Below are positions 24,221 through 36,100 of a stretch of DNA of 64,000 bases, piece by piece. This DNA is from Piezodorus guildinii (Eukaryota; Arthropoda; Insecta; Hemiptera; Pentatomidae): positions 147,002,439 to 147,066,438 of the forward strand of contig CM041292.1 of NCBI GenBank assembly GCA_023052935.1, in the 5' to 3' direction. How positions within the stretch are numbered: the first letter of the stretch is position 1; each line of letters opens with the position of its first letter. A model generated the notes under the pieces. It was not told the DNA's origin. It ran no database searches and saw only the letters and a list, made by a program, of their open reading frames with translations. The translations under genes and the position numbers were made by a program.

Positions 24221-24950
24221 ACGGAAAGGAAGTTTATAAAGAATCGTTTCTTTTTTCTCTTTTCTTTAACTGAAACATTATGTTAAAATGTATTAATTTT
24301 AATTTATTTTCAAAATATTTCTTATTAATCAGAGGGGAACCTTAATTCATAAAATAATCAACAAGCATAACAGTTAACGCGATTTTCTTCTTCCTATGAC
24401 GATGGTATTAGAAGCTTATCTTAATCGTTATCTTGGGACAATAGTTTATCACGGAAACGTTGATAAAGCTACGTTAATAATTTTTTTTTTGTATCCCTTA
24501 ACACACTTTCGTACACATTTGCAATTTTTAATTGTCTAATAATGTATGGGTAACAGTAGAAGACCTAGGTCACAATTGGTACAATTTCCAAAACGTACTA
24601 TATCTAATCTAAGAAATGTTAATTCGATTCTTTGAGATGAAATATAGATTTTTTTTCATTTTCGTAGCCCTTTTATTTATTTTTCTGAATAAATTCTTCC
24701 TGAGAATTTTCCATTTTTAACTAATAAGAATTTTAAGGGAATCTGTCATTATAATTACTTCTAATGTTTATCCAGTTGGTAATTTATGAAAAGGTGATTG
24801 GGCTCACCTTTTAGCTTTTGTTGGACTCCCAAAACTAAGAACTAAAATTTAAAATAGAATTTTTATTTCAAAACGTTTTTGTCACTATTGATGTATTCCA
24901 TAAGGGATGAGCTTACTATATTTTTTCTGTTCAATTAAAACGATGGCTAA
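24221..24950. other. AT-rich sequence, no gene seen
   Basis: No recognisable content. Confidence 0.45.
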
Positions 24951-24954
24951 CAAC

Positions 24955-25300
24955 AGAAATCTCAAAATTTGATTTTCCTCCCTAACCGTTGACAACCAGA
25001 ATATGAAACGGGCTAAAATGAAACGTTCATATGTTTTGGTTCTGTAAGAAGGAATTAAAAGGTTGGTATCATATGAAATGATAAGATATTGATGAAATTT
25101 TGAGACATAGAGTAGATTTTGTATCTACCTTAATTTCATATCATTTTGGTTTATTATTTTTAATGAAAATTTCTAATCGACCAAAAAGAAAAATCATAAA
25201 TAAATAAACACCAACCGAAAAAATAATGATTGAAATTGGTTTAGAACTAGCAGAGATATAACGTTTTGAAATTAGCTGTGGTGAAATGCCATTTGCCTTT
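24955..25300. repeat. possible Rep-2 fragment
   Basis: 'ctcaaaatttgattttcctccctaacc' in pieces and 'gattgaaattggtttagaactagcagagatata' resemble 13500-13620 and 42685-42830 ('agattggttaagaactagctgagctat'). Diverged and non-coding. Confidence 0.3.
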
Positions 25301-25309
25301 GAATTATTT

Positions 25310-26355
25310 ATTGCTTGTCATATTAGTTAATTGCCTATAATCAGCTATATAAATAGATATACCCTAATATAGTTATTTGAAAATAATAAATTGTGTAATA
25401 GTTTGCAGCGTTTTTATTTTTATTATTGCTTTAAATGTAACGACTTAAAAGAACATTAATTTTGATTTATGCAAACATATATTCCTTGATAAAGCACGAA
25501 AACTAAAATTGTTTTAAATATTGTACAATTTTTCAGCAATGCATGTATTTATATTATGTATATAATTTTGGCAAAGATGGAAAGTTCACTGGAGGATTAA
25601 TTTGATCTATATTTACTAACTTTTAGGGAAGAAAGAGTGATTTTAGGGGGCATATGATGTTTCGAATTACATCGAAATTCGGCTTTATTTTAAGTTCATG
25701 TCCTTAAAAATTTTCAAAACCTATAGATCAAGTTGCTTAAAGCAATAGGTAAAAAGATTTTTAAAACCTATCACTAGGTTCCTCAGAACCAGCGGAGCGA
25801 CTTGAACAAATTATCTTTTTGTAGCTGCACTAATCCTACGGTGGCCAGGAAGAGGGCAGTAGCAATGGGCTATAAAGAAGTGTTAACGCTTATCTAAGAC
25901 GGGATCTCAGCTAAGCCTTTTATGGCAGCTGTAAAACAAACCGTTTAAATAAAACATCCAAATAGTCTAAAAATATTTCTAACACGCTCCTACCGAGAGG
26001 AAAAGAAAAAAAAAATAACAGAATAAAAAGCTTAACGAAACGAGCAGCTGTTAGTTAGTGTAAGGGCGCTACCACATAACTCATAACAACTGTTACCGGC
26101 TCTCAGTAAGCAGTATTAACAGATCAGCATAATGCGTTTAAATTATAGGGACTTAAAGAAAGTATATATTTAAACGGTAATAGATGTTGCAAATACTGAA
26201 TACACTGAAATATATTCAGCAAATTGTGATAATTTAAGATAAACATGACAGCTGAATCGATTGATAACCCATCAGAAAATAATACTTTAGAAAAACAAAT
26301 AATTAGTTTAAGATAATAAACCTTAAATTTTAAAATATTATGTAGAAAATAAAAA
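25310..26355. other. no gene seen
   Basis: AT-rich with a somewhat GC-richer section at 25780-26110. No recognised content. Confidence 0.4.
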
Positions 26356-26359
26356 ATCT

Positions 26360-26795
26360 AGTTAGCGCAACACATAACTTTCCCAACTTGAACAATGTTG
26401 AATTATATTGAGTTTCAATGGAAACATTTATGTTAGATTGAGTTATCTAAAAACAGAAGTTATTATCTAATATAATCACATACAATTAGTTTTATCCTAT
26501 TTTCATACTATTCATTACCTATTTCAACTTTGTAAATAATATATATTTTTTCAAAATCTTTGGCTTATCAACCGTATACCATACATCTATGCAACTATTC
26601 TAAAGTAAAAAAAAAAAAAGAATATTCCTTTTTACGCTAGACGACACACTCAGACTTTTTTGCTGGACTTGTTTATTTGGGCTCAGAGGACCCTGAAACA
26701 TGTAATTCCGTTGAAAACTGGAATTCCAAATTTTTCACGATCGCAATACTTTCCCTTCGCTAAATACTTCATAATAGATAAGTGAAAGTAAAAAT
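26360..26795 (-). repeat. Rep-1 copy with internal deletion
   Basis: It begins at the left with 'ttagcgcaacacataactttc', the Rep-1 outer end. It continues through 'atagttttatcc..ttcatacta', then jumps at about 26640 directly to the opposite end: 'cagacttttttgctggacttg', 'ctgaaacatgtaattccgttgaaaactgg', 'cacgatcgcaatactttccct', 'aagtgaaagtaaa'. About half the unit is missing. Confidence 0.65.
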
Positions 26796-26814
26796 GCGAA
26801 TATAACAGATTAGG

Positions 26815-27710
26815 AAAAAATCACTCTAACCTTTCAGATATATACGCGTCTGATATATGAAATTTCTGTTTTATGCAACTTATCGTCTTCGAGCTTGACT
26901 TGTCTGTCACACACAGAAACCTTTTTGTGAGACTTGACCAATTGGAAGCTGACGAGCCTAATACTAGTTTTCCGGTGAAAAATCGATTTCGAACATTTTC
27001 AAACCTTCAGTCACACATCGACTCCATTGAAGAGTGGTGTCAGAAATGGAGAAATAAAATCAATCCCAACAAATCCCATCAAATCACGTTTACCGTTCTT
27101 CGTAAACCTATGACCTCTCGTCCCACTGTATCCTTTCGTAACATCCCACTAATTTCTGTTGAACAAATCCGCTATCTTAGGCTCCATCTTCACACACATC
27201 TTACTTTGAATCCTCACACTAGACTAAAAAGACAAGAAACTGCTCGCAGATACCGATTGTTGCAACATTTACTTGACAAACGTTCAAAACTTCCCATCTA
27301 CTACAAAAAAAAAAAAAAAAATTATATAGCCATTATTAGACCTATTTTGGCATATGGTATAGAACTATGGGGATCCACCAAGCCATCAAATTCCTCCCGC
27401 ATCCAATCCTGCAATCCAAAATCCTCCGGAAGATCCTAAATGCTCCTTATGTTTTCACTAATAAAACTATCCATAAAGACCTGAATATCCCGTTAGTTGC
27501 AGACTTAGCCAGAACTAGATATAAACCCTTTAATTCCAAACTACTAGCCCACTCAAACCCTGTCATCTACATCTATTCACGTACAATCCTCGGAGGCACC
27601 TGAAAAGACGGTGGCCTGCAGACTTGCTAATAACATAAACATGAGCATTTTCACAATCGCAATCATTTTTCTTACTATATATTTCATATACGTGTAACTG
27701 AAAGTAAAAT
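26815..27710 (-). repeat. Rep-1 copy interrupted by a LINE
   Basis: 26850-27001 reads as Rep-1 in minus orientation ('gaaatttctgttttatgcaacttatcgtcttcg', 'cacacacagaaac', 'ggtgaaaaatcgatttcgaacattttc' in pieces). The element resumes at 27646 with 'cattttcacaatcgcaatc' and ends with a TIR-like 'gtaactgaaagtaaaa'. The sequence between is a truncated LINE. Confidence 0.65.
27002..27645 (+). pseudogene. 5'-truncated Jockey-type LINE inserted in Rep-1
   Basis: The plus frames encode the region after the RT active site: IEEWCQKWRNKINPNKS, NPHTRLKRQETARRYRLLQ, IIRPILAYGIELWG, then in another frame SKILRKILNAPYVFTNKTIH and DLNIPLVADLARTRY, ending near RRWPADLL. The A-run at 27306-27320 and a frame change at about 27400 break the frame. 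The 8-bp direct repeat cattttca flanks it (26994-27001 and 27646-27653), supporting a real insertion into the Rep-1 copy. The upstream part of the open frame (26873-27001) is Rep-1 sequence, not LINE. Confidence 0.8.
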
Positions 27711-28079
27711 ATTATAGTTCTATATTTTATTAATAAATCGTAAAATTCAATATTCTGTTCTAAAATATTGTTTTGTTAACTCTTACTACATTATTGACCT
27801 ATATAACCTTGACCTATTTCTTTCATAAATACCCTAAAAAATATCTCAACGATTTATCAATAATTTCTCATAGAACTGCTTCCTTTGAAAAGTCCTTTAT
27901 CATCTCTCATATTGTACTTAGGTACTCCTTACCCATCTCCCTTCGCAAAGTATCATTCCTAACTCCATTAAAAAATTATTTGTTTCTCGACCTGCTCAAA
28001 GATCGATACACACATGTTACCTGCTTGTTTTATCTACTTATTTCTACCAACTGCCCCGTAGCAGTTTCCAAATTCATAC
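27711..28079. other. AT-rich segment with an open frame, unrecognised
   Basis: A 110-codon plus frame (27773-28105) is rich in Leu, Ser and Tyr with no recognisable motif. It may be a decayed retroelement piece or chance. Confidence 0.25.
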
Positions 28080-28512
28080 ACTTAGAAGCAGCCCACCTTG
28101 CCTAAAGTACAGAAATGGAAGAGTGGAGGAAGGCTACCGGAGAGAGGTTTACGATGGAGCAAGACGAGTGGTGTCCCAGCCTCTCCGTAGCCCATTACCT
28201 GTTTTACGGCCGGTGTCAGGGCTGAGAGCTCTTTACGAGCCCGGGCCTCTTTGGCTATTGGCTCCTGATTGTTCTCGTCATCTTCTATTTGCACTCCGAT
28301 CCTTTCATTTGTTTTCTAATAAAGGAAGGGAGGTAACAGGGCAAGGCAATATTTAGGGGCAGTTGGAAATGACATTTCACGGAACGTTCTTGGGCGACGT
28401 TTATATGGGGTTGACCAATGATATAATTTGCGTGGCTTTTCAATACGCCGTTTTCGTTATGGTCTAAAGCTTTCATTTCGTGATTTAGTGCGGTCATTAA
28501 GAAATTTCTCAC
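28080..28512 (-). other. GC-richer segment with two adjoining minus-strand frames, unrecognised
   Basis: Minus frames at 28285-28512 (75 codons) and 28082-28294 (70 codons) overlap slightly. The second contains ENNQEPIAKEARARKELS and then ALTPAVKQVMGYGEAGTPLV. Base composition differs sharply from the flanks. A degraded retroelement gag or 5' region is my best guess, but no motif proves it. 'CAG|GTAATG' within it could act as a splice donor. Confidence 0.25.
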
Positions 28513-28982
28513 TAATAAGGAAAACCTATAATATAATAGTGCCGACGATTGACAGCTTGGATATCATGCCAGTTTGTCACCTACAAATTGGGAAGAAACG
28601 TCGGCACACACATATTATAAGATATCCTTTATTTTTTTCGTGTTGCTGATTAACGCGTCTCTAAACACCTTCTCCACCATATTCATTTTATGATTATTTT
28701 ACGCTTCTGGGTTTACATTATGTACGATATATCGAAAGCTGTGGTTGGATGGGATGTCAGATACAGATTAGAAGGCCGCGAGCAGGTATTAAGAGTAAGA
28801 ACGGAGGATTAAAAGTTAAGGAGATCCGTGGTGTGTAATGGACATCGGGATGGGATAACTTGGTGAAGGAAGCATGGCAGAAAGTATTTTAGAAAGATAA
28901 AGCCACTCCAATCCTTAGTAAAATCGGCGATAAAGGTGTCTCTGGATATCCCGAAAATGAAAAGTATAAAGCAGGTAGGCAT

Positions 28983-29165
28983 TCATTTTAGTTTTGCCTC
29001 AAGATCCCAAGTGGGCTTCCTTCTCCGTAAAACAGTAAGCAGATAAATTTGGAAATCATCAGCATAAATATCGTATTGGGAGAGATGAATGTGGAGGAAA
29101 ATGCCTGTAACGCAAATATCACATTTTATCGTAAAAATGATAATTTTGTTTATTCTTTTAGCCAT
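28983..29165 (-). pseudogene. possible LINE reverse transcriptase scrap (YADD)
   Basis: The minus frame contains FLHIHLSQYDIYADDFQIYL, which resembles the hydrophobic lead and YADDxQIYL active site block of LINE reverse transcriptases. Nothing else convincing lies beside it, so the call rests on this motif alone. Confidence 0.35.
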
Positions 29166-29169
29166 TTCT

Positions 29170-30615
29170 TCCTAAACAGCTTCCAATGTGTTCGCTACCT
29201 ATCAGAGCGATCTGATAAAAAATTTCAACACTAACCTATTCTAAAGATAATTATATTGACCAATATACTTACCTGATTAAACTGATTGCAAATTTAAACA
29301 TTTAAATATAATAAATAACAGTTTTTAAGACTTTACTGTTACAATTAGTGTAAAACAGTGCTGAATGTGTATTCTACACAAACGTCGAATATATCAATAC
29401 GTCTAGCTAAATCGTTCCAATCGAGAATTCCTGATCAGTCAGGTTCAAGCCTCATTGATATTGTCTGACAAGGATTAAATGCCGAATTTTATTTGAAATA
29501 ATTAACATTCTTTAATTGTTTATAATTCCAGGAAATAAATAAATTAAAATAGAAAAAAGTGAACTAATGTCAATACATAAATTATGTAACAAGTAAACTT
29601 CTAGAACTTAATGAAGGGTGCAAATCCATCAATGCTGTAATTTACAATTTTTAATTATAGATTATTTCCATTTTTTGAAGTGAAAACTTCTTAATGCGTA
29701 TTATGCGATTTTTTGGAGACAAAAACAATTGATTTCGGTTCACGGTTGCTCGTTACCAACATACTAACATCACACGCCTAGACTGGTGCATGTCCAGCGG
29801 TTAGTATAAACCTGTCCACTAGAGATAGGACAGATTAACGTCGATGAATATTAACGATACCAGTATAATATTGGCACGAAAATATCGATTGAATTAAAAT
29901 AAGTTGCAAATGAAATGAGTAATAAATAGGTGGATAAATTATGTCTTAAAACTTATCTGTAAACTAATTACACTGAAATATTGATATTTGTAAATGTTAT
30001 TAAAACATTACTTTGCATGAAAATATTTAAACATACGAAGCAAAATCATAATGACCTTACAGTCAATATTTAAATCTTAGTAAAACGAAATTGAAAAGAA
30101 TATCTTGATCATATTAGCAAATAAAACTGATATTTGAAAATTGAATTCATTTTAATAATAAATATTTCAAATACTAACACATGAAAAAGTTAATAAATTA
30201 TATTTAATTACTAATTAAACAAATGTTTTGTTTTTTTTGTTTGACTGGAAGAGAGCTAAGGTTATCTGTTTGTAGCACATTAATCAATGTTATACATCAA
30301 CACATATTCTAAAAAATGTCTCAAATAATGATTAAATTTGAACTAATAGATCTCAGTTTAGTAGGTTATGTATTTCATTGTTAACCTTTGATATAATACT
30401 TAAGAAAAATATCTATACCATATATGTATTTTAAGAAATAAAGGAGTCAAAAATCCCGTTGTATTTGATAAATACAATAAAATTAGGTATAAGCGATATG
30501 GGTTTAAAAATAAAAAAATAATGGAATAGCCAAAACAAGAAAATTCTGAATATTTGACAATAATGGTTGAAGAAAAAAGATAAAATTAAGTGTTGTGTAA
30601 AAAAAATCAGCGGTT
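29170..30615. other. AT-rich sequence, no gene seen
   Basis: No recognisable coding, RNA or repeat features. Confidence 0.45.
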
Positions 30616-30619
30616 TAAT

Positions 30620-31325
30620 GGAATATATTTAGTTTAGTTGGAAATATTAATATATTATGTTTACATAATATAATTAAATAATAAAAAATAAAAAAAGTAA
30701 TAAAACAATATGAAATTGTTATCTATAAGAATCAGTTAGCTTTATTCGCTTTTCATCACTATCCATTAAATTTGACAAGATTGTGTATAAAATATTTTTT
30801 TTCTAATATCTTTAGCTTTCCAACCGTATAATATACACTGTTCTTATCTTTAATTCTTTAAAAAAAAAAAATTTTACTTTTAAAAATATTTGAGCTCTTT
30901 TCACTTTTAGTTACTTCAACTTTTTCAAATTCATTCAACTAGTAAAATTGAGGTTACTTTAAAGAAAAACAATTTAAACTATCGGCAATATAGCCCAGTT
31001 AGACTATTTCAATCAGAATAAAATCTACACGACATACAAGCTCATTAAATTTTATATCGAAATAGAGAGTTTAATCAAAATCGTTATAGCCGTTTTTCAT
31101 AAAACCGTAAAAAGATGCAAAATGTATGGTTTAAGGTGACTCTTCCAGGTAGATGATTTTGATGGAATAGTTGCTGTAACATCTCTGGCGTATAGTTTTA
31201 TTTCAGTTTCATATGACTTATCATTTTTGTACTAGATTTAACACACACACACGGACACGGATAAACAGACGAACACACAGACCTTACTCTATATTTCATT
31301 TAAATGTAAGTGAAAGTAAAAAAGA
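30620..31325 (-). repeat. Rep-1 copy, minus orientation
   Basis: The right end 'aatgtaagtgaaagtaaa' corresponds to the ACTTTCACTTAC terminus. Then 'acacacacacacggacacgg', 'agagatgttacagcaact'-like, 'atgcaaaatgtatgg', 'attctgattgaaatag' and 'tataatatacactg' follow in the expected order. The 'cgatcgtgaaaattttcg' block next to the terminus is lost. Confidence 0.65.
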
Positions 31326-31329
31326 TTTC

Positions 31330-31965
31330 ACTTCTATCTTCAGTCCCTAAGACTGCCTGATTTTTTTAAATTTACTTTTACTGCTAAAATTTACGATGAA
31401 ATTAAGGGAATATTTCTCCCACGTACTTACTGGAGCCTATAAGTGAATTCTTGAGTTGTGTCCGATCCTAATCGCAATCTTTTGTATTCTTTTACGGCAC
31501 TTGAAATGTATTCTATACTCACGCGGCCCTTTCAGATCCGAACGTGATAAGTTCTGTTATACGTATTAATAATCACTTGCAAATCGACCAGTAAGGAACA
31601 AATCCAACAAGGAAATAATGCCTCAAACATTTCTAAAGGTGGTTGTGTATCAGTATAAAATATCTTTAGAAAGGTTAGATTAGAAGTATATTGGTTATGT
31701 CGGCCTGTGTTCCATCCCCTCAGAGACCTTTCCAAGAGCCATTCGTCTTGTTGCTGAAGCTTCTAACCTTCTCCAAGTTCTCTCCAGAACGGGGTGATGG
31801 TCGTGTCAAATTCCATTACTCTTATTTCCAAGGCATGAGAATGCAACTATTTTGAAGTATAAACTATTTAGAACCTCATTTTATTCTTTTAAAATGTTGT
31901 TGGTGTTATTTATTGATACTGAGGATACCGAGGGAAGTCAAATTGCATTATTAAATAATTTTAAT
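31330..31965. other. no gene seen
   Basis: A moderately AT-rich stretch. A 67-codon minus frame (31532-31735) is unrecognised. Confidence 0.35.
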
Positions 31966-31969
31966 GTTA

Positions 31970-32400
31970 ATAGAAAGTAATAATAATAAACCTTTGTCGG
32001 TAAAAGTGTAAAGCTGTTTACCTAGCCACTTGGAACATTCCCTCCCCCTCCTAGCCGTACCTGGATCTTCCAAGTGCAGCAGCCAACCAGGGTATTAAGC
32101 CAACCAAGAAGACCGTCTGGGGTCGGAGAGCAACTATAGAGGAGTCGAGTCCGATGTTTGGAATTGAAACTATGAAGGGGAGCCTATGACAAACTTTACC
32201 TTCGCCAACCACCGTGTTTCAAGGTACCTCTTTTTTGTAATATTGCTTGGTAAAGTTAACAGTAATAAGTTCTTCAGTATTCTCATTCATAGTTCTAGAC
32301 ATTATGTAAATAGAGTTTAAGTTTAAAGGCTATGTATTTGTTCTCTTTAATAATAAATGCTTTAATTGAATCCCGTTGGTTATTTAATCTTCCTATATTT
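31970..32400 (+). other. possible relic of another LTR
   Basis: A GC-richer middle (32025-32215) is followed by an AT-rich section with AATAAA at about 32350, then 'cccgttggttattt' and 'atttgacatctagtgagattgg', which could be an LTR end plus leader. No partner LTR or target duplication is seen. Weak. Confidence 0.2.
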
Positions 32401-32539
32401 GACATCTAGTGAGATTGGTAAAATCGACAACCTTGGAAAAGAAGTCTGAGAAGTTTGAGAAAATGTTGTCAATAAATACATTAAATATATTAATTAATGT
32501 AGTTGTTGAAGCTTAGAAAGGAGCAGGCCAAAAACATAA

Positions 32540-33104
32540 TGTTACGGGCTACGGGGTGTGAGAAATGAACTACTCCAGTTTACAAATTACAAATATTTAT
32601 TAAATACAGAAAACACAAATACAAAGAGATTACTAACCACTATATTAACAATAATAATGGAATCACTAGCTTAACTACTAAACAGTATACATATAAAATG
32701 AGGTATTCCTAACAAATAAACTACTTACGTAAATTCATACAATCTGTTAGACTTATTCTAGAACTTACAACTATAAAACACATATATAAACTACAGTCTT
32801 CTAATTTCCCACCGACCGGTTATCACAATCTTGACACACAGTTTCACTACACTGTCACACTGTCACGAGTTGTTCACTGTCACTGTTCACTGATACATCC
32901 CAGATGCTTGTTGAGCCGGATTAAGACTGACTCCCCTAGACTCAGGGGACCCCTATTTGTACCACCGCCGAATCTTCTAGACCCGGGCGCAGGTAGGGTG
33001 GTGGGCCTTTCCAGGCACTTCGAGGACTGTCCAGGTCCAGAAGTCTCTAGCCTCATCTAGGCCCCTCCAGGCGTGGTCCACCCGTCATTGTCTTGACCGT
33101 AGCA
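32540..33104 (-). repeat. 3' LTR of the gypsy element
   Basis: 565 bp, TG...CA ends. Sense orientation runs from 33104 down to 32540. A TATA-like TTTATATATG lies at 32781-32790 and an AATAAA signal at 32596-32601, about 55 bases from the LTR end. The last 20 bases of the gag-pol frame, including its TGA (33085-33087), lie inside this LTR. Confidence 0.95.
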
Positions 33105-36100
33105 CTACCCCCTCCTTAGACGTGCTCTGCCCCAGAGCACAGATTGCAGAAGCTGAGCGATGCTGATCTTCCTCCGATGTAGGTGTTTTGTCTTTCCAGG
33201 GGTTGAACGTGCATACCGTTATGATGACTCCAGAGTTGGCGAACGTCTCTTCTACAATGTTCCTGACAATCCTCCACTCCAGGCCATCGTATCCACAACC
33301 CAACTTCGGGATGGCGAGCTTGGTGACACGCAGTTCCAGAAGCTTTCTCCGCAGGTCGTCAAGACTCCGGCGCAGTGTGTCGTATGTCGGCTTCTGCTCT
33401 GATGAACTCTTGGTAACCAAGTAAAACAGGTGCCGGCCTTCATGCTCTTGATGGAGAGTCTTCCCAACTCTTGGTCCCTGGCGTTCCAGCTCTTCAATTC
33501 CAGCAAACTTCTTCCTGAAGACCGTCGCAATCCCCCGGGAATTCCTCAGATGTTCGGCGACACAATGTGCTAGAGCATAGTCTACCGGTAACGAGAATAT
33601 GTCTCTGTAAACTGTCTGCGTTACCCTAAGGGAGTCTGGCGCCTTAGGATGGGGAGTTAGGTCCTTGTCGGTGAGGTTCCTCACTTGCTGTTCCTCTGTA
33701 GGGCCATGGTTTCCCTTGTATGGAGCCAATCGGTTGAAATGGACTACCTTGGGTTTTCCTTTGGGCTGCTTCCTGATCCTATAGATGACATCATTGATCC
33801 TCTTGATGACCTCATACGGTCCGTCCCAGGAGTTTTGAAGTTTCGGTGAGTAGCCTTGCCTTCTTCGAGGATCGTGTAGCCAGACCAAGTCTCCAGGTTG
33901 GAAGCCACCTTTCTCTGCCTTGATGTCGTAACGCTCCTTCATTCTGTCACTTGCTCCCTGGATGTTTGTGCGAACCTTCTCGTGAATAGTGTTCATTCGC
34001 TTCCGTAGGTTCGTGACGTAGTCTTCTCCGGCGACCTCCTCATCAGGCTTGAAACCGAATTTCAGATCGCAAGGCAAGCGTAGTTCTCTACCGAACACGA
34101 CATTGGCGGGGGTCTGCCCTGTCGTTTCATTGACTGAACTACGATAGGCTAGCAGGAACAGATGAAGATATTGGTCCCAGTCTCGCTGATGGTCAGAAAC
34201 TACCTTGGCCAAATATCGACCCATCGTCCTGTTCATGCGCTCTACCATGCCATCGGACTGAGGGTGAAGAGGCGTCGTTCTGGTCTTCCGTATTCCTAGA
34301 GCCTCGCACATCCTGGTGAAGACTGCCGACTCAAAGTTTCTTCCTTGGTCAGCGTGAAGTTCCATGGGCACCCCAAACCGACTGACGAGCTGCTTCACGA
34401 GAACATCTGCAACCGTGGCGGCCTCCTGATTCGGAAGGGCGTAAGCTTCCACCCACTTTGAAAAATAATCCATGGCCACGAGAATATATCGGTTGCCATT
34501 ATCTGTCACAGGAAAAGGGCCAGCGATGTCTACCGCTATTCTCTCGAATGGTGCTCCTACGTTGTATTTCTTCATAGGTGCCTTCTTTTTCCTTATCGGT
34601 CCATTAGAGGCGGCACAAGTTGCACACCGCCGGCACCAATCTAACACATCGTCCTTGAGGTTTGCCCAGTAAAAGCGTTCCCGAACCTTTTCTAATGTCC
34701 GGTGAACTCCAAGGTGGCCACCAGATGCTCCATCATGTAATTCCCTCAGTACTTCGGGCACTTTAAGCTTTGGTACGATGAGCTGTAGTCTCCGCTGATC
34801 TCCCTCTGTGTTCTCCAATGCTCGTTTCAGCAGACCTTTGTCCAGTAGAATGGAGTCCCATTGAGCCCAATAGGTTTTTATATTTTTCGACATCGGAGCA
34901 ACATCCTGCCAGCTTGGTCTCCTTTGGCCTGATAGCTTCCATTCCCTTATTTGTTTCAAGTCCGGGTCCTCGTCCTGTTCCTTTGCCAGTTGTGTGTCCT
35001 GCCAACCGTCGGTAACGACCGTAGTCCGCAACACTGTTGCTTGCTTTTCTTCTTGTCGAGAACAATGCTTGCATTCTCCGTCACAGGGTCTCCTTGAGAG
35101 CGCATCCGCATTCCGGTGACTCGTTCCAGAACGATGAGCAGATTCGAAGTCATATTCCTGAAGGCGCTCGATCCACCGTGCAACTTGTCCCTCCGGTGAC
35201 TTGAATCGCAGCAGCCACATTAGAGCTGCGTGGTCCGTTCTCAGTAGAAATCTCCTTCCATACAGGTATTTATGAAAGTGCTCTATGGACTTAACCACTG
35301 CCAGAAGCTCTTTCCTTGTGACACAGTAGTTGCGTTCTGGAGCTGACAGTGCTTTGCTGAAGTACCCAATAACCTTTTCTTCCCCGTCTTGGAGTTGGGA
35401 AAGGACGCTTCCAATAGCAGTGTTGCTGGCATCTGTGTCAAGAATGAACTTGCCCTCGGGACGTGGATAACTTAGAATAGGCGCACTACTCAATTTCTTC
35501 TTTAACTCCTCAAATGAAGCCTGACACTCGCGATCCCAAAGGAAAGTCCGTTTTTCCTCAGTGAGCCTGGTAAGAGGTTTTGCGATGTTGGCGAATCCTT
35601 TCACGTACCTCCTGTAGTAGGTGCAGAGCCCGAGGAAACTTCTCACTTGGTGCTTATCTCGAGGTGCTGGCCAATTGGTGATCGCTGTAATCTTCTCTGG
35701 GTCAACAGCAACTCCGTTGTCTGATACAACATGCCCCAGGTAGTTGACTTGCCTTCGGAAGAGATTGCACTTCTTCGGGTTCAGTTTTAGATTAGCTGCA
35801 CGCAGCCGTTCGAAGACCCGCTCCAGATTCTCCAGATGGTGAGTGAAGGATTTTCCCAGTACAATGATGTCGTCCAAGTAAACCAGGCATATCTCCCAAG
35901 AAAGACCTCTTAAGACGCTTTCCATCAGCCTCTCGAACGTTGCAGGTGCATTGCAAAGCCCGAATGGCATTACCGTAAATTGCCAGAGGCCAGTGCCGAT
36001 TGAAAATGCCGTCTTCTCCTTATCTTCCGGTGCCAATCCAACCTGCCAATATCCACTGCGGAGATCCAAGGTAGAAAATAGTTTGCAACCCTCTAGTGTG

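Noticed and set aside
26873..27001. N-terminal extension of the LINE frame at 27002
   Set aside because: This part is Rep-1 sequence read by chance. The LINE begins after the cattttca target repeat.
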